Below, piece by piece: positions 6,208 to 14,241 of a stretch of DNA of 15,291 nt. The notes beneath the pieces were generated by a model. That model did not search any database and had not been told where the DNA came from. It saw nothing but the letters and a program-made list of their open reading frames with translations. Every line of letters starts with the position of its first letter. The stretch's first letter is position 1. This DNA is from UBA4716 sp036310525 (GTDB taxonomy: Bacteria; Bacillota; Clostridia; UBA1381), in the NCBI GenBank assembly GCA_036310525.1, contig JAXJRQ010000088.1:1-15291 (forward strand), in the 5' to 3' direction. A program made the position numbers and the translations under genes.

Positions 6208-9009
6208 TTATTTTTTCAAAGCGGAAAGTCTCGAGACAATTGCAGCACTCTCCGCTCTTGTTGCGGTTCCGAGCGGTCTGAAACCGCCTTCGGCATCACC
6301 CTGCATAATTCCCGCTGCACAGGCTTTATCTACATAATCAACTGCCCACGAACTTATATCAGCCGCATCGGAAAATGTTTTTGTTTGTGTGCCGCTTTCG
6401 TCATATCCGATATACTTTATCAGAGTACAGCATATCTTTGCCGCCTCCTCACGCGAGATAGCGTCATTCGGCCGAAACGCTCCGTTGCTTCCGCTGACTA
6501 TACCGAGAGATGCTGCGGTTTTAACAACCGAGGCAAACCAATCACCCTCAGATACATCCGAAAAAACAACGGCATCGTTTCCGGGTTCAAGCGCAAGGGC
6601 ATTTACCGCAAGCGCGGTAAACTCCGCTCTTGTCACGATGTCATCGGGTCTGAATTCCGTATCGGACACTCCCTTAACAACACCCTTTGAATACAAATTA
6701 TCAATAATGCTCTGTGCCCAGTGTCCTTTAATATCGGTAAACGGCGAAACAGTTTCTTTATTATCAAACGGAATCGGCTCGGGAGTTTTAGTTGCTGTAC
6801 CTCCGCCCGATATTCCGCCTCCGCCCGAGCCGCCGTAAACTTTTCCCGACCCCGGCTGAGCAATAACCGAAACACTCTGCGATGTGTAAGGCTCTGAGGT
6901 TTTTCCCCACTTATTGGAAACAGTAATAACAAAATACACCTTTTCGCCTACCGCGTCCGAAGGTATGCTGAAGCTTTTACCCTCTGCAGTCTTTCCGCCG
7001 CAATGCCACGTAATATGTGCCCTATCAAAATTTCCGATTGCGTCATCCACAACATACTTTGCCTTAACAGAGGACGAGGCGAAAGCCGTTCCCTCCACAC
7101 CGGCGCTTCGTATTGTCGGAACAGTTGACTTGTTTACCCCGAGGAAGCCTTCGGCACAATCTGAAGCAAAGTCTTTAAAAATACATTTTTCCAGCGAATC
7201 CGCCGTCTTCTTCAATTCGGAAATATTTGTCTCCGACATATTCCCCGCCGCAGTATTTAAAGCCGTTTCCGCCGCAGAAATATAATTAACCGGGATATTT
7301 TCTTTTTCTATTGAATATATCTTACAGTTACTTCCGCCGAAGCCTATTACATCAGCCTTGTCAATCTTTAATTCACCGTTTGAAGCATCAGCCGAGGCGG
7401 ATACTTTCACATCGAAAGCGACAGAGGGCTTGTCGGAGTATACCGAAAGTCTTGCCTCATCCTTTGCCAGTCTCAGTACGGCGTTATAATTTTTCTCGGC
7501 TTCAAGCTGTGCCGAGGCGCGTTCAGAACCGATATAGGCATTTGTATCGGCTCCGAAGGTCATATCTCCTATCTTAATCTGCATATTGCCACCGCTGCCT
7601 AAAGAAAACGTCCATCTGACATAACTCACATTATCATCATCCGCGGTGACGGGATAAGACATTTTTCTGTACATCATTGTACCCTGTGAATATTCTTCTT
7701 TGCCAAATGTCACAGAATCCTCAAGCGGCGTTTTAAGTTCTGCGTCGGCGAAATAACCTCCCGACCAGCCGTTTTGTTCGTCTGCTGCTACCTCATTCGC
7801 TTTTTTGTCTGATTCGTATTCAAAATTTTCACGTACCTTGAGCACGGAAATTTTCTTCAAAACAACCTTCTTTTCAAGCTTATCGACTTCAGCTGTGTAT
7901 TTTTGTTTAGCCGACTCCCGTTTTAAACCTTTTATACTTTCCCGAATTGCTTCTATGGCCTTATCAGCCTTGTCGCTCTCTTCTTTGTTTGTTATTTCTG
8001 TTTCGGACGCCGTTTTGATATTTGCTTCAATTTCGTTAATTAATTTATTTTCATTTTCAAGCTCGGCCTCAAGTTTAGCTATTTTGGCGTTAAATTCATA
8101 CTGTGCCTCACCGCCCGAACGAACCGGCAGAGCTTCCACCGCTTCTTTCGCCGCCTTTATGCTTTCGGAAGTAAATTCCGCGTCAGCCATATCTATCGCC
8201 GCCTGTGCGGCAACAAGCTTTGCGCTTGTATCACCGCCATAGCCTTCAACGCTCAAGTCGCCGAATTCGCCGGGATTACTTCCTTTGAAAATTTGCAGCC
8301 AAGAAATTATATCAAATGAATCATTTAACGCCTTTTCGGCTTTCAGCTCAGCAGCCTTCTCGCTTGTCTCATCATATATTGAATATACGAAAATATCGGC
8401 ATCATCTTTATGCGCTTCGATTTTTATCACAATTCTGTATGCCTTGCCGCATTTCAGCTTGATTTGTTTGTTTTCTGCGGAGGCTTTATCAGATGCAATA
8501 CGCATTTCCGGATAGCAAGTTCCGGTATTGTCATCGTTTAACATAAAGCGGAACATTAATTGCTCGACGCCCTTTCCCTTTACGGTATCGTTGGTAAGAT
8601 GAAGCTTAGCGGAATTCATATACTGGTCATAAGTATAATTATTACCAACGCTGACTTTTGCGGAAATATAATACAAAAAATCCTTATTAAGGTCTATAGC
8701 CTTTTTCATTCTTCGGCTTATTCCGCCGTTAGACGGAATATTGACGCTTTTATTTTCCGTTACGGTAACATCGTCAAAACCCTTAAGCTCACTCTTACTG
8801 TTGTAAAAACCAAACCAGCCGTCTGAAAAACCTTTTTCATCATCTTCCTTAAGTGCACCAGGGCAGGCGTTTAGCTTGTTGCCTGCTCCATAATTAAAAT
8901 CCTCATATGCGAAAAAGTCATCCGCTTCTACCGCATCATCGGCGTACACGCCAATATTGCAGCACACAGCGAGCACAGCAATACACAAAATATAACTGAT
9001 TTTCTTCAT
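6208..9009 (-). CDS. S-layer-anchored surface protein: two jelly-roll-like modules, Ig-like domain, three C-terminal SLH domains
   Basis: This 933-residue protein has a signal peptide at 1-23 (VYA cleavage). Residues 31-260 and 392-570 look like two copies of a concanavalin/LamG-like beta module, each opening with an E-[DN]-F-x-Y pattern followed by a GW-x-G segment. They are separated by a charged, alpha-helical, coiled-coil or FIVAR-like stretch (262-385); a shorter helical stretch covers 574-618. Residues 622-718 are Ig-like (YFVITVSNKWGKTS), followed by a Gly-rich then Thr/Pro linker (719-756). Three SLH domains start at 757, 816 and 879; their binding motifs read TRAE, SREE and TRAE. SLH domains bind secondary wall polymer, so the protein should be displayed on the cell surface. 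No catalytic motif is visible, and a glycan-binding or scaffolding role is inferred. AGGAGG, overlapping the previous TAG stop, sits seven bases before the ATG. Confidence 0.87.
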   Translation of the reverse strand: MKKISYILCIAVLAVCCNIGVYADDAVEADDFFAYEDFNYGAGNKLNACPGALKEDDEKGFSDGWFGFYNSKSELKGFDDVTVTENKSVNIPSNGGISRRMKKAIDLNKDFLYYISAKVSVGNNYTYDQYMNSAKLHLTNDTVKGKGVEQLMFRFMLNDDNTGTCYPEMRIASDKASAENKQIKLKCGKAYRIVIKIEAHKDDADIFVYSIYDETSEKAAELKAEKALNDSFDIISWLQIFKGSNPGEFGDLSVEGYGGDTSAKLVAAQAAIDMADAEFTSESIKAAKEAVEALPVRSGGEAQYEFNAKIAKLEAELENENKLINEIEANIKTASETEITNKEESDKADKAIEAIRESIKGLKRESAKQKYTAEVDKLEKKVVLKKISVLKVRENFEYESDKKANEVAADEQNGWSGGYFADAELKTPLEDSVTFGKEEYSQGTMMYRKMSYPVTADDDNVSYVRWTFSLGSGGNMQIKIGDMTFGADTNAYIGSERASAQLEAEKNYNAVLRLAKDEARLSVYSDKPSVAFDVKVSASADASNGELKIDKADVIGFGGSNCKIYSIEKENIPVNYISAAETALNTAAGNMSETNISELKKTADSLEKCIFKDFASDCAEGFLGVNKSTVPTIRSAGVEGTAFASSSVKAKYVVDDAIGNFDRAHITWHCGGKTAEGKSFSIPSDAVGEKVYFVITVSNKWGKTSEPYTSQSVSVIAQPGSGKVYGGSGGGGISGGGTATKTPEPIPFDNKETVSPFTDIKGHWAQSIIDNLYSKGVVKGVSDTEFRPDDIVTRAEFTALAVNALALEPGNDAVVFSDVSEGDWFASVVKTAASLGIVSGSNGAFRPNDAISREEAAKICCTLIKYIGYDESGTQTKTFSDAADISSWAVDYVDKACAAGIMQGDAEGGFRPLGTATRAESAAIVSRLSALKK

Positions 9010-9020
9010 ATTCCGACCTC

Positions 9021-11693
9021 CTATCTGATAATAACAATATCGCCTATGTTAAGCGTATGTGTTCTGACAACAACGTTATCGCCGACCTCAAGCTCGTCAA
9101 ATTCGCTGACCTTAACCTTATTTTTAAGGCTGTCCATTGATGAATCATACATAGCGAATCTCGTCTGATTTGGCAATACAGTGAACATATATTCCCTCTC
9201 GCCGTCTGTCAGAATAACCTTTGTTCCGGATATTTTGACTACCTTAAGATAGCCTATCGCCGCCTCGGTCATAAGCCTGTTCCACCAGTCGGCGCTTTCA
9301 ACAGTTTGGCTTCCGGTTGACAGTCCGTAGCCGTAATTATTCGGTGTTGTAAATTTAAATTCTTTGGTTTTTCCGTTAAATATAAGGTTTTTCTTTACCA
9401 CCTTGCCGTTGACGCGCACAAACTGATATATATCACCGACATTAAACTCATCTTCTTTCTTTAAGTCTACCGTCATTTCGCCGTTGTTGCCCACACCAAT
9501 CCATTGGTGTACTACATCACCCTTATCATTTAAGCACTCTCTTGTTTTTCTGACGGTTAAAAACGGCGTATAAATTGAATTGTCATAATAGTTGCCCGAA
9601 CTGCCGTCATCGACCTTAGGATAGATTATAAGCGCCGCTCCTACGTGGTTGACATCATTCATATCATAAAGGCCTACCTTCATAGTCATCGATTTTGTCA
9701 GGCTTATCTTTCTTGAATAATCGTCATATTCGCTGCGTTCCTCGGGGATAACAAAAATCTTTGTTGCCGAGTCTATGAGATATGCGGCGTTTATAACATC
9801 CTTTTGGTTTGTTCTGAATTTATCAGCCGTAAAGTCAAGCGCAAACCTTCCCGAATCGCGTATAGGCTTTCCGTCAGCCGATTTATCGGCAATACTGATT
9901 GAATTTATATTGCCCTCTTCATCCGTTTTGAACTTTATCAGCTGAAACATCGGGTGTTTAAATTCATCATCATCTTTATTAAGTGCGCTGTCGGCAAGCT
10001 TATCAAAAACCTGCGACGGCTCCAGTCTTTCCTTTTCATAGCCCTTGCGGACAGTCACCTTGTCAGCAAGCTTAAAATCTGTCACATCGCCGCTCTCGGG
10101 ATATATTCGAAGCGTGACCGATACATCTAAGCCTTCTTCTTTTTTGTAAGCGGCTATAAGCGCGCCGTACTTCTCATTTGTCTTACCCTTTAAGTCGGCA
10201 TATACTGCATTTCCGTACACGTCAAGATATATATTTATCTGTGTGCCCGGCATAATCGCCGCAAGAATTCCGTTATCATTCAGTATATCATATGCCGAGC
10301 CGCGGATTATATATTTGTCCTTTCCTATATAAACATAAAGCTTGTCTGAACCGTTTGAGGTCGATGTAACAACGCCGTCCGCCTTTTTCTCTGATACGGA
10401 GGCGGTTGCACGCTTTTTGTCGTGGCTTTCGGTATATGTTATAACATCTCCGGTCTTTATCTCAGAGAATTCTATACTTCTGCCGTCTTTGGTTATGCTC
10501 ACCTCACGTGCGTTTTCCTCCGGCATAAGGTCAATCTTTCTGTTGCTTATAATCTTATCTGATATAATTTTGTCTTTTTTATTTATCCTGTCGGCAACAA
10601 TCGTTATTCCGCTGTTTATAAAAACAGTTTCATAAGCACCGTCGCTGTCTGAATCGATAAGCAGGATATTTCCGTCTTTTATGTCAAACAAATCAAGCGA
10701 CGCGGGAACGCTCTCTCCGTTATACGAAACATAATCCGCACCAAGTCTGAGCGTTTTTCGTTTATCGTTTTCATAATACACAAAATTTGTAAGCGAAAAG
10801 CCGCTGTCACCGCTCAGCACATCTTCCGCCGCAACCCACACCGCGGCGGATTCGGGGGTGTCAATCTCATAATAAACTATTTCCGTATCGCCGTCCGATC
10901 GCTCTCTGACATAAAACGTAAGCTTATATCCGACAAGTTCCTGTAAAAATTCGTCGTTTATTTTATATTTAACCGAGTCTATAACAATTTCATCATCGTC
11001 AAGCTCATCCGAAGGAACGGTGCTTGCAAGCTTAGTCGCCGTCACCGTTCCTTCGCGCTTGTGTACACCGAGGATACTGTCAAGCACGGTTCTGTCACCT
11101 ATCTCATATTTCTCTTCGCCCGTTGTCTCGGCAAGCTTAACCGTCAGCGCGGCATAAATAATTTTTGCTGCGTCGGCACGTGTGGCTGCGTCATTGATTC
11201 CGCCGCTGACTCCGACGGTCAGCTTATTCTTTGCCGCAAGCGACATATAGCCGGTGGGATAACCGCCCGAAGTCTCGGCTATTCCGCCATAGCCGAGCGC
11301 GCAGAGAATCGCCTTAACCATCTCCGCTACCGTAACGTTACCGTCGGGTCTGAAGGTTCCGTCCTCATAGCCGTTTATTATTCCCTGTGCCGTTGCAACA
11401 TTAATCGCCGACAGTGCCCAGTACGAGGCGTCTACATCCTTATAGTATGTATAGCTGTTTATATCTATATTGCCGACATTCATCATACGCGTGATGATTG
11501 TTACAAGCTCTGCCCTTGTCAATGTATCCTCGGGATGGAAGAGTCCGTCATCATAACCGGAAAATATATTCAGCGCCGTCAAAAGGTTTATCTGCTCTTC
11601 GCAGTCTGAATCCGTCACATCGTCAAAATAAGCATAGGCGCTTGTCATAAGGCATGAAATCATCAGAATGCACGATAAAATTCTCTTCTTCAT
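9021..11693 (-). CDS. S-layer-anchored surface protein: three N-terminal SLH domains and a large uncharacterised beta-rich region
   Basis: This is an 890-residue secreted protein. The signal peptide is residues 1-21 (AYA cleavage). SLH domains cover about 23-82, 84-145 and 146-190, with TRAE, TVAE and TRAD at the motif position. The third is short. Residues 210-890 match no domain I can name. They alternate short beta-strand blocks of the kind G-x-V-T ... I-x-I-D/G with hydrophilic loops, and contain DSDSDGAYE (347-355), which resembles a DxDxDG calcium loop. No catalytic signature is visible. I recognise this layout as a recurrent type of large SLH protein in Clostridia without a known function. 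I chose the ATG at 11693 because GGAGG ends six bases upstream and a typical signal peptide begins there; a longer reading would start at TTG 11714. Being next to another SLH protein and secreted hydrolases suggests a surface role in glycan capture or enzyme placement. Confidence 0.85.
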   Translation of the reverse strand: MKKRILSCILMISCLMTSAYAYFDDVTDSDCEEQINLLTALNIFSGYDDGLFHPEDTLTRAELVTIITRMMNVGNIDINSYTYYKDVDASYWALSAINVATAQGIINGYEDGTFRPDGNVTVAEMVKAILCALGYGGIAETSGGYPTGYMSLAAKNKLTVGVSGGINDAATRADAAKIIYAALTVKLAETTGEEKYEIGDRTVLDSILGVHKREGTVTATKLASTVPSDELDDDEIVIDSVKYKINDEFLQELVGYKLTFYVRERSDGDTEIVYYEIDTPESAAVWVAAEDVLSGDSGFSLTNFVYYENDKRKTLRLGADYVSYNGESVPASLDLFDIKDGNILLIDSDSDGAYETVFINSGITIVADRINKKDKIISDKIISNRKIDLMPEENAREVSITKDGRSIEFSEIKTGDVITYTESHDKKRATASVSEKKADGVVTSTSNGSDKLYVYIGKDKYIIRGSAYDILNDNGILAAIMPGTQINIYLDVYGNAVYADLKGKTNEKYGALIAAYKKEEGLDVSVTLRIYPESGDVTDFKLADKVTVRKGYEKERLEPSQVFDKLADSALNKDDDEFKHPMFQLIKFKTDEEGNINSISIADKSADGKPIRDSGRFALDFTADKFRTNQKDVINAAYLIDSATKIFVIPEERSEYDDYSRKISLTKSMTMKVGLYDMNDVNHVGAALIIYPKVDDGSSGNYYDNSIYTPFLTVRKTRECLNDKGDVVHQWIGVGNNGEMTVDLKKEDEFNVGDIYQFVRVNGKVVKKNLIFNGKTKEFKFTTPNNYGYGLSTGSQTVESADWWNRLMTEAAIGYLKVVKISGTKVILTDGEREYMFTVLPNQTRFAMYDSSMDSLKNKVKVSEFDELEVGDNVVVRTHTLNIGDIVIIR

Positions 11694-11699
11694 AAAAAA

Positions 11700-11704
11700 C
11701 CTCC
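11700..11704 (-). promoter_or_regulatory. Ribosome binding site deciding the start of the N-terminal-SLH protein
   Basis: GGAGG on the minus strand, six bases before the ATG at 11693. A start at the in-frame TTG 11714 would place this site inside the coding region and add seven residues (Arg-rich) ahead of a clean signal peptide, so the ATG is preferred. Confidence 0.85.
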
Positions 11705-11717
11705 GTTGTCGCAAACA

Positions 11718-11736
11718 GGGGCGCTTTTCAGCCCCC
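11718..11736 (-). other. GAAA-capped hairpin after the binding-protein gene, no U-tract
   Basis: On the minus strand the sequence reads GGGG-GCT-GAAA-AGC-G-CCCC: a seven-pair stem with one bulged G and a GNRA-type tetraloop. A further TCGCA/TGCGA pairing at 11709-11713 and 11744-11748 could extend it. It lies in the 75-base spacer between the solute-binding protein gene and the SLH protein gene. The sequence after it continues into TGTTTGCG and then the GGAGG ribosome site, not a T-run. A 3'-end stabiliser that raises the amount of binding-protein mRNA, or a partial attenuator for the long surface-protein genes, fits both structure and position. Confidence 0.65.
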
Positions 11737-11768
11737 CATCGCCTGCGAAATATTTATTATCGTAAAAA

Positions 11769-13262
11769 TTATTTTTTGTTTTCGGCGTACCACTTATTAA
11801 CCGCTTCGGTCATCTTTTCGCCGCCGTTTGCCTTCCATGTATTCACATAGTCGGAAAGCGCCTGTTCTATATCGCCGCTGCCCGCGATTGTCTTAACGAC
11901 AAAATCGCTGTTATCGCTGCTGAGCTTTTGAATGACATCATCATAGCCGTCTATGTACGGCGCATCGGCAAGGACAGGCGTTTTCATATTATCGGCATAG
12001 CTTGAATCGTGATTAAGATAATCCCAGCCTTTGTATATACGTTCATCCTTGCGGATACGCGCCTGCCAATACTCGGGATACTTCTTCTCATCTATTCCCG
12101 TGAGATACATTGAAGATATATTTCTCTCGTCAAAGAATATGGGAAGTATGGGATAATATGAGCCATCCTTGATTTCATAGTGAACGCCCTCGCTGCCGAT
12201 AGTGAATTCTCTGAACAAATCGTCATCGAGCTTCTTATCCATCCATTTAACAGCGTCCTCGGGATGCTTTGAAATTTTCGGCACAAATACTATCTTATCA
12301 AGGTTTGTTGCGTTGCTCTGTATACCCGAGACTCCGCCTTCGCCCTTGAGAAGCGGAAGGTAAACGATTTCGGCATCGGGGCAAACCTTTTTGAGGGTGT
12401 CATCTATTGTATTGAATTTAAAACAGCTGAGCACAATCGCGCCCGCGGTTCCCGAACTAAATTTTTCCTCTGCGGTTGTGTTGTTAAGCGCAACAAATTC
12501 GGGATCAAGATACCCCTTTTGATACAACGAGCGCATATATTCAAGATACTTCACCATTTCAGGTCTTTCAAGGTTAGGCACAAGCTTTCCGTCAATGTCA
12601 TTCCAGTCTGTTGCCAGGCCGAAAGAACCCTGAAGATTAGGCGAGAACACCCCCGTTGACGGGATTACGAACGGTACGTTTTTCTGACCGTTTCCGCCGG
12701 GATCTTTCTCTTTGAATTCTTTAAGCATATTTGTGAATTCATCGATTGTTTCGGGGACTTTAAGTCCGAGCTTGTCAAGCCAGTCCTTGCGTACCGCAAT
12801 GCTGTTTGACACCGCCACGCCCGAGGTGTTTGGGATTCCGTATTGCTTTCCGTCAACCTTAAGCATATTATAGCTCTCCTGTGAGATCTTGCTGCGAAGG
12901 TTGCTTCCGTACTTATCAAGAAGGGTATCAAGCTCGGTAAGCGCAGAGCTTTTAGCGTAATTTGCAAAAACGGTTTTATTGTTTCCCATAGCAACAATGT
13001 CATAATCATCGCCGCCCGAGAGTATAAGATTTAACTTGTCATATGTATTCTTCTGCGGAAGCATATCATACTGAACCTTATATCCTGTCTTTTCTTCAAG
13101 AAGTTGTGCAACCTCTGTTGTGTTCAGATCCTCGTTTGAATAAGTGGTGAGAATTTTCAAGGTCGGCTTCTCTGCCGCCTCCTTTTTTCCGCAGCCGGGA
13201 AGTGCGGCGACACCCGCAACTAGAGACAGAGCAAGAATCACCGAAACTCTTTTTTTGTTCAT
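11769..13262 (-). CDS. Extracellular solute-binding lipoprotein of a CUT1 sugar ABC importer (LipO/YtcQ type)
   Basis: This 497-residue protein captures the oligosaccharide outside the membrane and delivers it to the permeases encoded just upstream. Residues 1-24 are a lipoprotein signal peptide with lipobox LPGC, so Cys24 should be lipidated after cleavage. The mature part begins with a Lys/Glu-rich tether and the family pattern LKILTTYSNEDLNTTEVAQL, then YDKLNLILSGGDDYDIVAMG. The WMDKKLDDDLFREFTIGSEG stretch and the C-terminal VNKWYAENKK also fit. Near 500 residues is typical of the large LipO/YtcQ class that pairs with LplB/YtcP permeases, longer than MalE-like proteins. AGGAGG lies nine bases before the ATG. 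The 67-base AT-rich leader carries a tandem repeat and the gene is followed by a hairpin; both could tune its level relative to the permeases. The sugar bound is not evident. Confidence 0.92.
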   Translation of the reverse strand: MNKKRVSVILALSLVAGVAALPGCGKKEAAEKPTLKILTTYSNEDLNTTEVAQLLEEKTGYKVQYDMLPQKNTYDKLNLILSGGDDYDIVAMGNNKTVFANYAKSSALTELDTLLDKYGSNLRSKISQESYNMLKVDGKQYGIPNTSGVAVSNSIAVRKDWLDKLGLKVPETIDEFTNMLKEFKEKDPGGNGQKNVPFVIPSTGVFSPNLQGSFGLATDWNDIDGKLVPNLERPEMVKYLEYMRSLYQKGYLDPEFVALNNTTAEEKFSSGTAGAIVLSCFKFNTIDDTLKKVCPDAEIVYLPLLKGEGGVSGIQSNATNLDKIVFVPKISKHPEDAVKWMDKKLDDDLFREFTIGSEGVHYEIKDGSYYPILPIFFDERNISSMYLTGIDEKKYPEYWQARIRKDERIYKGWDYLNHDSSYADNMKTPVLADAPYIDGYDDVIQKLSSDNSDFVVKTIAGSGDIEQALSDYVNTWKANGGEKMTEAVNKWYAENKK

Positions 13263-13290
13263 AATAAAAATCCTCCTTTTTTTATACTTT

Positions 13291-13322
13291 TACAAATTTA
13301 TTATTTTACAGATTTATTATTT
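13291..13322. repeat. Tandem 16-bp repeat, two copies, in the leader of the binding-protein gene
   Basis: Copies at 13291-13306 and 13307-13322 on the plus strand read TACAAATTTATTATTT and TACAGATTTATTATTT, with one mismatch at position five. They lie between the stop of the second permease gene and the ribosome site of the binding-protein gene. The region is strongly AT-rich and could hold an internal promoter element, an unstructured leader or simply a slippage duplication. No clear -35/-10 pair is visible. Confidence 0.8.
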
Positions 13323-13329
13323 TTAAAAT

Positions 13330-14226
13330 TTAACCCTTAACCGAGCCTATGGTAATACCCTTTACGAAATACTTCTGAAGCCACGGATATACCAAGAGAA
13401 TCGGCAGAGTTGACAGGACGATTGTCGCCGAGCGTACACCTTCACCCGTGACATTCATTAATTCGCTGCTTGTTTTGTCAACTCCGGTGTCCTGAGCCTC
13501 AAGCAATATATCGTTCAGATACAGCTGAAGCGGCTTCAGATTCGACTTGTTGATGTAAAGAAGCGGTCCCATATAGTTGTTCCAGTGATACACCGCGTAA
13601 AACAGAGCAATCGTTGCCAGAACCGGTGTGGACATCGGAAGAACTATTCTAAACAAAATAGTCAGGTTTCCCGCCCCGTCTAATCTTGCCGATTCTTCAA
13701 CACTTTCGGGAAGTCCCTCGAAATAACTCTTTATGATTATCATATTATACACCGATATAAGCGACGGAAGGACAAGCACCGCAAGGTTGTTAATCAGGTT
13801 CAGCTTTTTCATCAACAGGTAGTTTGGTACCATACCTCCGCCAAAAAGCATTGTGAACACAAACAAAAGCATTATCGTCTTCACGCCGGGCAGGTATCTT
13901 TTTGAAAGCACATAAGCCGTTGTCACCGACATTATCAGATTGCACAGAGTACCCAGTGCGGTGACGAACACCGATATATAAAGCGAGTTCCAAAACGAGC
14001 CTGAGGTTACAACGTGCTTTATCGCATCACAGTTAAAATCAACCGGGAAAATTCCGACCTTTCCCGAGATTATAGCCCAGTCTGCGCTGAAAGCCTTTGA
14101 TATAACATTCATAAACGGTATCAGCATAGACAGCGCAACAAGCATTAAAAATACATTAACGAATATATCCAGACATATATCTCCGGGCGATGTTGTAACA
14201 ATTTTATTTTTATTTTTATTTTTCAT
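13330..14226 (-). CDS. CUT1 sugar ABC importer permease, YtcP/LplC type
   Basis: This 298-residue membrane protein is one half of the heterodimeric translocation channel. Hydrophobic segments are visible at about 20-40, 78-104, 115-135, 145-166, 195-215 and 265-283, consistent with six helices. The EAA loop that docks on the ATPase lies near 176-202 and keeps its core as EESARLDGAG followed by IVLP. The C-terminus, PWLQKYFVKGITIGSVKG, is typical of this subfamily. The N-terminus is a simple Lys/Asn run from repeated AAT/AAA codons. The gene follows the partner permease after 15 bases, with GGAGG six bases before its ATG, so the two should be made together. Confidence 0.94.
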   Translation of the reverse strand: MKNKNKNKIVTTSPGDICLDIFVNVFLMLVALSMLIPFMNVISKAFSADWAIISGKVGIFPVDFNCDAIKHVVTSGSFWNSLYISVFVTALGTLCNLIMSVTTAYVLSKRYLPGVKTIMLLFVFTMLFGGGMVPNYLLMKKLNLINNLAVLVLPSLISVYNMIIIKSYFEGLPESVEESARLDGAGNLTILFRIVLPMSTPVLATIALFYAVYHWNNYMGPLLYINKSNLKPLQLYLNDILLEAQDTGVDKTSSELMNVTGEGVRSATIVLSTLPILLVYPWLQKYFVKGITIGSVKG

Positions 14227-14241
14227 TTTCTGCCTCCGCCT

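Noticed and set aside
6088..6690. 200-codon open frame on the plus strand
   Set aside because: It runs antisense across the end of one gene, a spacer and the start of the next. Its product is Arg/Cys/Ser-rich with no recognisable domain, as expected for a shadow frame.
6990..9009. Lipoprotein signal in the 933-residue SLH protein (Cys16/Cys17)
   Set aside because: The residue before Cys16 is Val, not Gly, Ala or Ser, and a VYA signal-peptidase I site follows; SLH domains already provide the anchor.
11061..11609. 182-codon open frame on the plus strand
   Set aside because: It lies entirely antisense to the three SLH domains of a confident gene and has no ribosome site or family resemblance.
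11694..11714. Extended start (TTG 11714) for the N-terminal-SLH protein
   Set aside because: The added seven codons contain the GGAGG ribosome site for ATG 11693, where a clean signal peptide begins.
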